From assembly GCF_000012985.1 (NCBI RefSeq), contig NC_007645.1:6499001-6563000 (forward strand): DNA of 64,000 nucleotides, in the 5' to 3' direction. Shown here piece after piece: positions 32,363 to 41,119 of this stretch (positions within the stretch are counted from its first letter, which is position 1; each line of letters starts with the position of its first letter). Under the pieces are notes generated by a model. The model did no database searches and was not told the DNA's origin. It was given only the letters and a program-made list of their open reading frames with translations. The position numbers and the translations under genes are program-made. This stretch comes from Hahella chejuensis KCTC 2396. Lineage in GTDB: Bacteria; Pseudomonadota; Gammaproteobacteria; Pseudomonadales; Oleiphilaceae.

Positions 32363-32698
32363 TTATGTGCTTTTAGCTAGGTTTTTTGCAGCATTGTGCT
32401 TTTTAGGCAACACACCAAAAGCTGCATACACTGCATCCGCCGCTCTTCTTGCAGCACTATCAAAGTCGTATGGTGAACTATCAAAGTCGTATGGGCGAGA
32501 TGGTTGTTGTTCATCAACCTCCCCGCTCTTACTAGTAGTCATAGTTCCATGACCAGCACGTTTTTTAACATCAGTCATTAGAGCTTCTCCCAACTTGTTT
32601 CTATGAATTAATTCTTCAATAACTTCCTGCTGCTCATCAACAGAAAGCGTGGAAAATTCTCGTAGGATCACATCAATAATCCGCTGTGTATTGCTCAT
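32363..32698 (-). CDS. 111-aa hypothetical protein upstream of the dGTPase gene
   Basis: ATG with GAGGAGT at the right spacing. N-terminal helical region (IIDVILREFSTLSVDEQQEV), then a low-complexity part containing the duplication PYDFDSSPYDFDSA encoded by an 18-base tandem copy. No family recognised. It is 38 bases ahead of the dGTPase gene, with the terminator hairpin in between, and may be its regulator or inhibitor. Confidence 0.58.
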   Translation of the reverse strand: MSNTQRIIDVILREFSTLSVDEQQEVIEELIHRNKLGEALMTDVKKRAGHGTMTTSKSGEVDEQQPSRPYDFDSSPYDFDSAARRAADAVYAAFGVLPKKHNAAKNLAKST

Positions 32699-33076
32699 AC
32701 CCTACACTCCTCATCAGATGGACATGAGGGCCAAGAAACTATTCTGGACCCGCAATGCCACCCCATAAGAAGATGGGCTTTCTAAGCTTTATAGTAGCAT
32801 AGGTTATAAAAAGACCAAATTTCCCTTTTTCACGTATCCAAGCAGAACGCCATAACATTCTGATTTGTATAAAAATAAACCTGGACGCGGTTCTGTAAAA
32901 TTCTGTAAGCCCAGCCATTTTTACCCACTTTTCCGTCAGAACACATCGTCTCTCCGATCACTTCAAAACAACGACCACACCTTAACCACAATTTCATAAA
33001 ACAGTCATGACGGGTTCTTGCTGGCAATATCGCTTTCTTAAGCGCATACCGTTAATTTTACAGAAGGAGCCTGAGA
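32699..33076. other. 378-bp intergenic region
   Basis: No credible gene. It should hold divergent promoters for the dGTPase unit (minus) and the PRTase-DprA unit (plus). No clear operator found. Confidence 0.4.
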
Positions 33077-33664
33077 GTGAATGGCACTCGACTAGACTGG
33101 AATCAGGTCAAAATACCCAAATATCACGAAAGCGGAGTCCCCGTATTCTCCATGAGCGAATACTACCCAATCCGCTCATCGAACCACGGTGATTTCAGCC
33201 GCCTAATCTTGGACTTTAAAGACGCGAAGCAAAACGCAATTCAGTATTTCACCAAAGCACTCTCCTATTTCCTTGCCCGCACGTCTCTGGCAACGACGCC
33301 GTTTTATGTTGCGGTAGTCCCGCCATCAGAAAGGGGATCGCAGAGCCAAGGCTTTGCACACGTGCTCCGCAATATCTCCAACCAGTTTCAGATACTCAAT
33401 TTGGAACAGAATTTGTTTAATCGAATTGAGACCAAGGAAAAGTCACACGCTGGAGGCAGCAGGGATTTAAGCGTACACTTGCGCACCATGGCAGTTGAAC
33501 CAAGCCTGATCAACGCTATACAGTCTCCAGCGACAGAGATATTGGTACTGGATGACGTCACTACAACAGGAAATAGCTTCAAAGCCGCAATTCAGCTATT
33601 ACAACAGGCAAATGCCAAGAAGATTACAGGGGCAATAGCCCTCGCTAAAACAGCAAGAACCTAA
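33077..33664 (+). CDS. phosphoribosyltransferase-domain protein
   Basis: 195 aa from a GTG after AGAAGGAG. The PRPP-binding loop is clear near residue 155: EILVLDDVTTTGNSFKAA, with the Asp-Asp and TTTG of type I PRTases. An upstream VAVVPPSERGSQSQG may bind the pyrophosphate. ComF-like proteins share this layout but have a zinc ribbon that is absent here. It ends 6 bases before the DprA-like gene. Pairing of the two folds points to a nucleotide-linked defence or DNA-handling role (inference). Confidence 0.78.
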   Translation: MNGTRLDWNQVKIPKYHESGVPVFSMSEYYPIRSSNHGDFSRLILDFKDAKQNAIQYFTKALSYFLARTSLATTPFYVAVVPPSERGSQSQGFAHVLRNISNQFQILNLEQNLFNRIETKEKSHAGGSRDLSVHLRTMAVEPSLINAIQSPATEILVLDDVTTTGNSFKAAIQLLQQANAKKITGAIALAKTART

Positions 33665-33670
33665 CTCCCT

Positions 33671-34372
33671 ATGCACAAAAAGTTTGGCGTTATCGCCATA
33701 CCACTTAACTCGTCAGAATACCCCAAACACCTCAAAAGCATTGCGAACCCTCCGGCGACTCTGTACGCCAGAGGAAATCTCGATCTGCTATACGAGGCAC
33801 CAGGGATAGCGATAGTCGGCACGAGAAACGCCACGGCAAACGGCTTGGAGATTACAAAGCGGGTTGCAGCTTATGCAGTCAGCAAAGGTGCAATTGTTGT
33901 AAGTGGTTTAGCTCTTGGCATTGATGCTGCCGCCCATCAAGGCTGCTTAAATGCTGGAGGCCGTACTATTGCTGTTCTCGCGAGCGGACTACACATAGCC
34001 ACTCCCCGGCAAAACGCAGGACTGGGTGACGCCATTCTTGAGTCTGATGGACTGTGGGTTTCAGAACATCCTGAAGGTACCCCACCCGCACGGCAGTATT
34101 TTGTACCGAGGAATAGAATTCAGGTAGGGCTTTCTGCCTGCTCAGTAATTATTGAGTCAGACGTTAAGAGCGGTACAACAACACACGCCAAATTCTGCGT
34201 TCAAGAGAAGCATCCATTATTCGCGGTGGTTCCGCAGCCTAGAAACCCCTTTGGACTCAATAGCGCTGGCCCTGAAATGATGGTGAGAGATATGGGGGCA
34301 ATTCCGTTAAAAACGAGAAATGACTATACCTTATTAAATCAAGCTTTACATGCTAGCCACAATCTGAACTGA
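33671..34372 (+). CDS. DprA/Smf-like (SLOG-fold) protein
   Basis: 233 aa. Rossmann-like fold with the DprA hallmarks: IAIVGTRNATANGLEITK near residue 45, VVSGLALGIDAAAHQG, TIAVLASGL and PRNRIQVGLSACSVII. Chromosomal DprA loads RecA on incoming single strands; here the N-terminal SAM and C-terminal winged-helix parts are absent, leaving the SLOG core. It is coupled to a PRTase gene. Such pairs appear in surveys of SLOG-containing conflict systems, though I cannot check that. Ligand and role are unknown. Confidence 0.85.
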   Translation: MHKKFGVIAIPLNSSEYPKHLKSIANPPATLYARGNLDLLYEAPGIAIVGTRNATANGLEITKRVAAYAVSKGAIVVSGLALGIDAAAHQGCLNAGGRTIAVLASGLHIATPRQNAGLGDAILESDGLWVSEHPEGTPPARQYFVPRNRIQVGLSACSVIIESDVKSGTTTHAKFCVQEKHPLFAVVPQPRNPFGLNSAGPEMMVRDMGAIPLKTRNDYTLLNQALHASHNLN

Positions 34373-34765
34373 GTATTCTTGTTATAGCAATCGCCCAGAC
34401 ACTTTTTCTTTCAGTTCATGCTTCTTAATGCAGAGACCGTTTACGTATAAGTTATAAAAACAAGAAGTGATGAACTTGTGAATAAAAAGCGTTTATTAAA
34501 CGTAACCTATGGTACTGTGAAGATATCAAAGCACTCGCTAAACACACTCTCACAGCAATACGAAGCGCTTTGATCCATAGACAGTAAGGCAAGACTACAC
34601 CCGTCCACGCATTCTGCTCACATACCGGCAGAATTTTCATGTTTTTCAGATGTGCACCCACCGCACATTTTTGCGTCTCATAGAATCGTATCCTCCATGC
34701 CAAAATCCCCCCGTTCATTCGCACACAGCGACGAACAAGGCATTTATCAATAACTATCCATCCCT
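34373..34765. other. 393-bp intergenic region
   Basis: AT-rich, with short inverted elements (AAGCGTTTATTAAACG near 34487) but no supported gene or terminator. An 18-codon frame at 34698 lacks a ribosome binding site. Confidence 0.4.
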
Positions 34766-35122
34766 ATGCCAAAGAGAACCCCAAAAGACATGCTCCGGTA
34801 CTACCGCCGCAGCAATGGCTTTACCCAAAAGGAGTTTGCGAGTCTGCTTGGCTTTAGAAGCCGCTCACAACTCTCCCGAGTCGAACGAGGAAAACGAATC
34901 CCCCGATTAGATCAGCTACTACGCTTCCGTATTTTGTTCGGCGTGCCAATGCAGAAACTCATTCCAACCACCTGGACCCGTACCCTCAACGGGCTCTGGG
35001 AGGATATTGAGCTCATGCGGACAACCTGCACGAAGAATAGCGACTGCAAACAAACAGAGAAGCACGCGTTCCTCATGCATGCCAAGGAGCAGGTTGAAAC
35101 ATTAGAAACAACTGACGCTTAG
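34766..35122 (+). CDS. XRE-family regulator
   Basis: 118 aa. HTH at residues about 7-60: RYYRRSNGFTQKEFASLLGF, QLSRVERGKRIPRLDQLLRF. The C-terminal half contains three cysteines and no known fold. It starts a three-gene set (XRE, RuvC-like, integrase) and may control the integrase. A Shine-Dalgarno is not evident; the bases before the ATG are TCCCT, also seen before the DprA-like and RuvC-like genes. Confidence 0.82.
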   Translation: MPKRTPKDMLRYYRRSNGFTQKEFASLLGFRSRSQLSRVERGKRIPRLDQLLRFRILFGVPMQKLIPTTWTRTLNGLWEDIELMRTTCTKNSDCKQTEKHAFLMHAKEQVETLETTDA

Positions 35123-35127
35123 TTCCT

Positions 35128-35634
35128 ATGACCAACCAGAAATCAGCAACACTCGCCCTGTATATCACCCGGCGAGGAGTTTCTTTCGTGTTCCTGCTTG
35201 GAACCACCCCGCATGACTGGGGCACCAAAACAGTGCGAAAACGAGATACTGCAAAGATACGAAAAATCACGCGCACGCTTATAGAGCAATACAAACCAGA
35301 CACCCTCGTCACAGAACAAAAAGGGGCACCACGTGCCAAATGGGTATGGTCTGTATGCCGATCAGCTATACAGTTCGCGACGCGTCATAGCATCCCAACG
35401 CATCGCTATGCGCGCAAAGATATCCAACAGCTTTTTAAAGCGGCCAACGCTTCAAACAAACACCAGATGAATCATGTCATCATGGCTACCTTCCCCGCCC
35501 TAAAGCCGCGTATGCCACGCAAACGCCTTGTATGGCATACAGAGTCATACGCACAAGGACTTTTCGACGCGGCCTCTCTCGCGCTCGTGTATCTTCATAC
35601 GGAGCACGGGCACACGATTAAGATAGAAAGCTAA
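35128..35634 (+). CDS. RuvC-like (RNase H-fold) protein
   Basis: 168 aa with strand-helix order of RuvC/YqgF resolvases. The N-terminal strand ALYITRRGVSFVFLL occupies the place of ALDPG-type motifs but has Tyr-Ile-Thr where the first catalytic Asp is expected. A Glu follows in PDTLVTEQKG, and a C-terminal FDAASLALVYL supplies a late Asp. The missing first Asp means nuclease activity is doubtful. It overlaps nothing but starts 5 bases after the XRE gene and ends 47 bases before the integrase. Confidence 0.72.
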   Translation: MTNQKSATLALYITRRGVSFVFLLGTTPHDWGTKTVRKRDTAKIRKITRTLIEQYKPDTLVTEQKGAPRAKWVWSVCRSAIQFATRHSIPTHRYARKDIQQLFKAANASNKHQMNHVIMATFPALKPRMPRKRLVWHTESYAQGLFDAASLALVYLHTEHGHTIKIES

Positions 35635-35681
35635 TCAGCTACACTTTCCAACAAACCTCATAGAAATAGTGGAGGTACATC

Positions 35682-37202
35682 ATGCGGACATCGCATAAGA
35701 GAGTAGGGATATGGATTCGAGTCTCTACCGAGGATCAGGTAAAAGGAGAAAGTCCAGAACACCACGAACGGCGCGGTCGTCTATACGCCGAAGCAAAGGA
35801 GTGGGAGGTCGTTGAGGTGTATCGCCTCGACGCTCTTTCAGGAAAGACCGTTAAAGAGTATCCGGAAACAAAACGGATGCTCGCCGATATTAAAACCGGA
35901 CACATAACAGGTCTCATCTTCTCAAAGCTTGCTCGCCTTGCGCGAAACACCCGCGAACTTCTTGAGTTTGCCGAGGTGTTTCGTGATTGTGGCGCGGATC
36001 TCATATCGCTTGCCGAATCCATAGACACATCAACTCCCGCAGGCCGCCTCTTCTACACCATGATTGCCGCAATGGCACAGTGGGAACGAGAAGAGATCGC
36101 AGAGCGCATATCCGCGTCCGTACCCATCCGCGCCAAGATGGGCAAGCCACTTGGCGGACAAGCATCATTTGGGTATCAATGGGAGGATGGCAAGCTCATC
36201 CCCCACCCTGATGAAGCTCCGATACGGAAACTCATGTATGAACTTTTCCGGGAGCATAAGCGGAAGAAGACCGTTGCACGGATACTGAACGAACGCGGAT
36301 ACCGCACCCGAAAAGGAGCAAAGTTCTCAGACACAACGATAGGGCGTCTCATAGAAGACCCAACCGCAAAAGGCATGCGTCGCGCTAACTACACGAAGTC
36401 CACAAACTCAACCAAAGCGTGGACACACAAGCCAGAGCATGAGTGGGTATTCCATGAAGTGCCCGCTATTGTCTCTGAAGAGGTATGGGAGGAGTGCAAC
36501 GCAATACTCACGACACGCAAAGGAACCCGACCTATCGCCAAACGTGTACGACACCTATTTGCAGGCCGCACCTATTGTGAATGCGGTTCAAAAATGTACG
36601 TTCCATCAAACAGCCCGAAATACATCTGCGCCAATTGCAGGAACAAGATACCAACTGAAGATCTAGAGACCATATTCCACGAACAGTTGCGAGACTTCTT
36701 CTGTTCGCCAGACGAAATCGAGCACCATCTCTCATCATTCTCAAACAGTATTGCAGCGAAAGAGGACGTGCTTACAGTCCTCCAAAAAGAGCGTGAGAAA
36801 GTAGTTACTCGAACAGACAAACTATACGAGCTATACCAAGAAGGAGGAATTGATAAACGAGGCTTTGGAGAACGCTATAAGCCACTGCAGGAACGCCTGG
36901 AACAAATCGATGCAGAGCTTCCGCAACTCCAAGCAGAAGTCGATTTTCTGAAGATCACCCAAATCTCACAGAACGAAATTGTCGATCACGCGCAAGACTT
37001 ATACGCCCACTGGGACAATCTCACCAGCGACGACAAACGACAGATCGTCGAAGCAATTACCGACCGCCTGATCATTGGCAAGGAGGAAGTTGAGATCGAG
37101 CTCTACTACGCCCCAACCCCCACCCCAAAGTGCAATAGCACTCCCCAAAACGCTGGCATTTTGGCAACGCATCAACATGGATTCATCGCAGCAATCAGCT
37201 GA
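35682..37202 (+). CDS. large serine recombinase 2, likely integrase of the island
   Basis: 506 aa from an ATG after GTGGAGGT. The resolvase domain has the catalytic serine at about residue 15 (WIRVSTEDQ) and [17 protein letters not shown], followed by the DNA-binding domain ([17 protein letters not shown]), a zinc ribbon (CECGSKMY ... CANC) and a coiled coil. Its last 7-8 residues (HGFIAAIS) are encoded across the attR core into comM. In the circular form the frame would continue into the double-HTH protein, keeping the sequence HGFIA because the two arms differ only at synonymous positions there. Confidence 0.93.
   Translation: MRTSHKRVGIWIRVSTEDQVKGESPEHHERRGRLYAEAKEWEVVEVYRLDALSGKTVKEYPETKRMLADIKTGHITGLIFSKLARLARNTRELLEFAEVFRDCGADLISLAESIDTSTPAGRLFYTMIAAMAQWEREEIAERISASVPIRAKMGKPLGGQASFGYQWEDGKLIPHPDEAPIRKLMYELFREHKRKKTVARILNERGYRTRKGAKFSDTTIGRLIEDPTAKGMRRANYTKSTNSTKAWTHKPEHEWVFHEVPAIVSEEVWEECNAILTTRKGTRPIAKRVRHLFAGRTYCECGSKMYVPSNSPKYICANCRNKIPTEDLETIFHEQLRDFFCSPDEIEHHLSSFSNSIAAKEDVLTVLQKEREKVVTRTDKLYELYQEGGIDKRGFGERYKPLQERLEQIDAELPQLQAEVDFLKITQISQNEIVDHAQDLYAHWDNLTSDDKRQIVEAITDRLIIGKEEVEIELYYAPTPTPKCNSTPQNAGILATHQHGFIAAIS
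37166..37191. repeat. attR, right attachment site of the island
   Basis: Core ACATGG (37175-37180), followed by comM sequence ATTCATCGCA. The island side reads CGCATCA before the core. The pair of host arms (left and right of the island) rebuild the intact comM coding sequence. Confidence 0.85.
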
Positions 37203-38218
37203 AAACGGGCTGGAAACGTGGTCTGCTGCGCCGCTCTGGAAATCACGATCTCTCCAGATTCCATTGGCTCTCGCAACACTTCCAGGACTTTTCGGTCAAA
37301 TTCCGGCAATTCGTCGAGAAATAACACACTATTGTGCGCCAATGATATTTCTCCCGGTTTGGGATTGGAGCCGCCACCAACCAAAGCGACCGCAGAAGCG
37401 GTATGGTGCGGGGCCCGAAAGCGTCGCTGCCGCCACTGCGTCATATCCAGACTGACTCCCGCCACGGAATTGACCGCCGCCGTTTCCAGCGCTTCCATTT
37501 CCGTCAACTCGGGCAAGATGCCCACCAAACGCAACGCCAGCATGGTCTTACCCGTTCCCGGTGGGCCGAACATCAGCATGTTGTGATTGCCCGCAGCGGC
37601 GATCTCCAGCGCTCGCTTGGCTTGAAACTGCCCCTTGATGTCAGCCATATCGGGCGCTTTACGCCCGGAGGCGGCGCACTTCTGTTGGCGTATCGGCGTC
37701 ATGCGCTCATGTCCCAGCAGAAAGGCCACTAACTGCCCCAAAGTGGCCGGCGCAAATACGTCCAGCGCAGACACCAGGCTGGCCTCCTGGGAATTTTGCG
37801 GCGGCAGTATAATTTTGGCGCCAGACTGGGCGCAGCGAAGCGCGGCGGGCAACATTCCCGTTACCGGCCGCAATTCTCCAGAGAGCGCCAGTTCGCCATA
37901 GAACTCATATCCTGCAATCGCCTCATCAGGCAATTGCCCTGAAGCCGCCAGCACGCCGACGGCGATAGCGAGATCATAACGACCTCCCTCTTTAGGAAGA
38001 TCTGCGGGGGCGAGATTGATCGTGATGCGGCGGGCGGGAAATTCAAAGCCGCTGTTGAGTAATGCGCTCCTGACCCGATCTTTGCTTTCTTTGACTGCGG
38101 CTTCAGGAAGTCCAACGATAGACAGGGCCGGCAAGCCGTTCGACAGATGGGCTTCGACTTTTACCAGCGGGGCTTCCACGCCAAGTTTGGCGCGCGTGTT
38201 GACGATTGCGAGTGACAT
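37175..38218 (-). pseudogene. comM: ComM/YifB, N-terminal fragment right of the island
   Basis: 348 residues of the Mg-chelatase-like protein: the N-terminal LonB-type domain ([19 protein letters not shown]) and the first part of the AAA+ domain with Walker A ([15 protein letters not shown]) and the [21 protein letters not shown] Walker B region. The frame breaks at QLIAAMNPC and meets a stop 1-2 codons inside the island. Together with the 5794 fragment it would be a normal-length ComM (about 510 aa). Loss of ComM lowers natural transformation in other bacteria. Confidence 0.95.
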
Positions 38219-38283
38219 ACTCCCTCCTTGGATAAATTCAGCCTCGTTCCTGAGGCGCTAATGTGTGTAGATATTAAAGCGAG

Positions 38284-38310
38284 ACCGGCGATTTGATTCT
38301 CATCGCCGGT
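38284..38310 (-). terminator. hairpin between comM and ubiK
   Basis: Perfect 9-bp arms ACCGGCGAT / ATCGCCGGT with a 9-base loop. The T tract is poor on both strands, so it may be a weak terminator of ubiK. Confidence 0.55.
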
Positions 38311-38324
38311 TAATAAAAAGTCCG

Positions 38325-38603
38325 TTAGGCTTGATCGCCTTGCTCACTCTTGGCTTGCAAAGCCGCCTCCAGTTCAACCACGCGTTTTTCCAGGCTGTCC
38401 AGTTTCTCGCGGGTGCGGCGCAACACTTCCAATTGAACATCGAACTCTTCCCGGGTCACCAGATCCAGTTTAGAGATGATGCTGGATAAAGCCGCCTTGG
38501 CTTGCTGCTGCACATCTTCATGCGCCGATTTAGCGACATCCGGCAGAAACTGCCCGAAATGCTGGTTAAACGCGTTAAGTAAATCTACTGGTGATACCGA
38601 CAT
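38325..38603 (-). CDS. ubiK: UbiK-like (YqiC) accessory factor of ubiquinone biosynthesis
   Basis: 92 aa, helical, with a C-terminal coiled coil (EVLRRTREKLDSLEKRVVELEAAL), the typical BMFP/YqiC architecture. UbiK helps the ubiquinone-synthesis complex with UbiJ and binds lipids. Its position next to comM is known from gammaproteobacteria. Length matches the family. Confidence 0.85.
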   Translation of the reverse strand: MSVSPVDLLNAFNQHFGQFLPDVAKSAHEDVQQQAKAALSSIISKLDLVTREEFDVQLEVLRRTREKLDSLEKRVVELEAALQAKSEQGDQA

Positions 38604-38749
38604 GGAAAGTCCTCCGTTTTTCGGAGCGGCGATTGTACCACGGCGATCCTGGTTTGTTTATGCAATCCTCACCGTTTCCCGCCATTGGCTATAGAACCGA
38701 AGTGAAAGTGACAACAAATCCTGTTTATAACGTTGCCTGCCTTCTTTTT

Positions 38750-38766
38750 TGCACAAAATTTGTGCA
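38750..38766 (+). promoter_or_regulatory. NtrC-type binding site
   Basis: TGCACAAAATTTGTGCA, a perfect 17-base palindrome matching TGCAC-N7-GTGCA, about 140 bases upstream of the sigma-54 boxes. NtrC consensus is TGCACC-N5-GGTGCA, so nitrogen control is expected. Confidence 0.75.
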
Positions 38767-38902
38767 TTTTTATAAATGCGCACCAGCCACGGGCGCCAAT
38801 TAACCTCAAACAGGGGCGTGCTGCGCTATAATTGTGCCCTGGTTTTTCCACAAGGTAAGAAATATTCATCTAGTTAACTGTTTTAAATAAATTTTTTATC
38901 AT

Positions 38903-38918
38903 TGGCACAGCAGATGCT
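38903..38918 (+). promoter_or_regulatory. sigma-54 promoter of glnK-amtB
   Basis: TGGCAC-N5-ATGCT with the GG and GC dinucleotides exactly 12 bases apart (-24/-12 spacing). A 10-bp hairpin (38923-38932 with 38946-38955) lies in the leader behind it. Confidence 0.8.
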
Positions 38919-38969
38919 ACATCACGCACAAATTCCGCACATATTTTTGTGCGTGGTTGAGCTTGCTGA

Positions 38970-39353
<384 letters not shown>

Positions 39354-39404
39354 TCAAAACTAACAACAACTGGTAACTGACAAGCGTAGTGCGGAGGGCT
39401 TTTC

Positions 39405-40676
39405 ATGGAAAACAATGTTTTTCACTTACAATATGCATTAGATACCTTCTATTTCCTTGTGATGGGCGCATTGGTCATGTGGATGGCCGCCGGTTTCGCC
39501 ATGTTGGAATCCGGCTTGGTTCGCGCCAAGAACACCACTGAAATTCTTACCAAAAACGTCGCGCTCTACGCCATTGCCTGCATCATGTACCTGATCTGCG
39601 GCTATGAAATCATGTATGGCAGCGGCGGATATTTCCTGACCGGCATCATGCCCGGCGAGACCTATGTCGACGATACCTTGAATGCTTTCGCTGAACGCGA
39701 TGGTGGGTTCTCAGGCACCGCCATCTACTCTGGCGCATCCGACTTTTTCTTCCAGGTTGTGTTTGTCGCAACCGCCATGTCTATCGTATCCGGCGCTGTC
39801 GCAGAGCGCATGAAACTATGGGCGTTCCTGGCTTTCGCTGTAGTGATGACAGCATTCATCTATCCGATGGAAGGCTCCTGGACTTGGGGAACTCAACCAG
39901 TATTCGGACTATATAGTCTTGATGAAATGGGCTTCAAAGACTTCGCGGGCTCCGGCATCGTCCACTTGGCTGGCGCTGCGGCGGCTCTGGCTGGCGTATT
40001 GCTGCTTGGCCCACGTAAAGGCAAATACGGCCCTAACGGACAAGTTAACGCTATCCCGGGCGCCAACCTGCCTTTAGCGACACTGGGCACTTTCATTCTG
40101 TGGATGGGTTGGTTCGGTTTCAACGGCGGCTCAGTATTGAAACTGGGCGATATCGGCAACGCCAACTCCGTGGCAATTGTTTTCCTGAACACTAACGCCG
40201 CAGCGGCCACCGGCGCGATAGCCGCTCTGATCACCGCTCGCCTGTTGTTTGGCAAAGCAGATCTGACCATGCTTCTGAATGGCGCACTGGCCGGTCTGGT
40301 GGCAATCACCGCCAATCCTGACGCGCCGTCCCCCGTGGCCTCCTCTCTGATTGGCATAGTGGCTGGCGTGCTGGTCGTATTCTCCATCGTGACCCTGGAT
40401 AAACTGAAAATCGACGACCCTGTTGGCGCAATCTCCGTACACGGCGCTTGTGGTCTGCTGGGTCTGCTGGTAGTGCCTTTCACTACTGACGTCAGCTTCC
40501 TGGCTCAGTTGGCTGGCGCGTTTACCATCTTCGGGTGGGTGTTCACAACCAGCCTGGTGGTGTGGGGTCTGATCAAAGTGATCATGGGCATCCGCGTCAG
40601 CGAAGAAGAAGAGTATGAAGGCGTGGATCTGGCGGAATGCGGGATGGAAGCCTATCCTGAGTTCACCCGCGACTGA
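39405..40676 (+). CDS. amtB: AmtB ammonium transporter
   Basis: 423 aa, about 11 hydrophobic helices. Family segments FAMLESGLVRAKNTTEI, the twin region with GSGIVHLAGAAAAL (the conserved HxGG-type pore His), MGWFGFNGGSVL and the C-terminal SVHGACGLLGLL are visible. It starts without an obvious cleavable signal peptide. Ribosome site GGAGGG. Forms the trimeric channel inhibited by GlnK. A terminator follows at 40698. Confidence 0.97.
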   Translation: MENNVFHLQYALDTFYFLVMGALVMWMAAGFAMLESGLVRAKNTTEILTKNVALYAIACIMYLICGYEIMYGSGGYFLTGIMPGETYVDDTLNAFAERDGGFSGTAIYSGASDFFFQVVFVATAMSIVSGAVAERMKLWAFLAFAVVMTAFIYPMEGSWTWGTQPVFGLYSLDEMGFKDFAGSGIVHLAGAAAALAGVLLLGPRKGKYGPNGQVNAIPGANLPLATLGTFILWMGWFGFNGGSVLKLGDIGNANSVAIVFLNTNAAAATGAIAALITARLLFGKADLTMLLNGALAGLVAITANPDAPSPVASSLIGIVAGVLVVFSIVTLDKLKIDDPVGAISVHGACGLLGLLVVPFTTDVSFLAQLAGAFTIFGWVFTTSLVVWGLIKVIMGIRVSEEEEYEGVDLAECGMEAYPEFTRD

Positions 40677-40697
40677 TCTCCAAAACGACCTCCAAGA

Positions 40698-40722
40698 GGG
40701 CTGCCATTCGGCGGCCCTTTTT
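40698..40722 (+). terminator. Rho-independent terminator of glnK-amtB
   Basis: GGGCTGCC / GGCGGCCC stem with one G-T pair (40698-40705 and 40710-40717), then five T. Confidence 0.88.
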
Positions 40723-40852
40723 CGTGTGGGCAGATGCCGGTGGTATTAGAAGTCTGCGCCCCCGGCCATAACGACGGGGCGTACATATTTTCCCCTAGTT
40801 ACGCTGCCAGATAGCGTGATTAAAATGCGCGCAATTCTATAGGGTTAATAAG

Positions 40853-41104
40853 ATGTTAGCATCCATCATCGGCACACTGGCGGCGTTGTTCACCACTTTG
40901 GCGTTCTTGCCCCAGGTCAGACAAACGTTGAAAACGAAAAACACGTCCGGCATCTCTCTGGGCATGTACAGCATTTTTACGTTGGGCGTATTTCTGTGGC
41001 TGCTTTATGGAATCATGATGGTGGCGTGGCCAATCATTATCGCCAATACCCTGACATTGGCCTTGGCGTCCACAGTGCTTGCGCTGAAGCTGAAACATGG
41101 CTAA
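40853..41104 (+). CDS. SemiSWEET-like sugar transporter
   Basis: 83 aa with three helices and the PQ-loop motif: LAFLPQVRQTLKTKNTSGIS. SemiSWEETs dimerise to pass sugars. Length fits. It stands alone after the amtB terminator and its substrate cannot be told from sequence. Confidence 0.85.
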   Translation: MLASIIGTLAALFTTLAFLPQVRQTLKTKNTSGISLGMYSIFTLGVFLWLLYGIMMVAWPIIIANTLTLALASTVLALKLKHG

Positions 41105-41119
41105 CCGCCGTGCGTCTAT

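Larger units (their letters stand above)
6283..37180. mobile_element. 30.9-kb genomic island inserted in comM
   Basis: The ends are defined by ACATGG copies at 6283-6288 and 37175-37180. Removing one copy and everything between joins the two comM fragments in frame and restores the invariant AAMNPCPCG segment. A large serine recombinase gene crosses the right junction. Island genes differ from the flanks in being unrelated to core metabolism, often AT-rich, and in carrying regulators, two TraG/HerA-like ATPases, a RadC-family protein, a primase-like ATPase, an IS630 element and several candidate defence or toxin modules. I see no relaxase or mating-pair genes, so it is either mobilisable by others or spread by another route. 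Confidence 0.93.

Noticed and set aside
33665-35130. TCCCT or TTCCT before three ATG codons as an unusual ribosome signal
   Set aside because: Three cases only; no complementarity to 16S RNA; may be coincidence.
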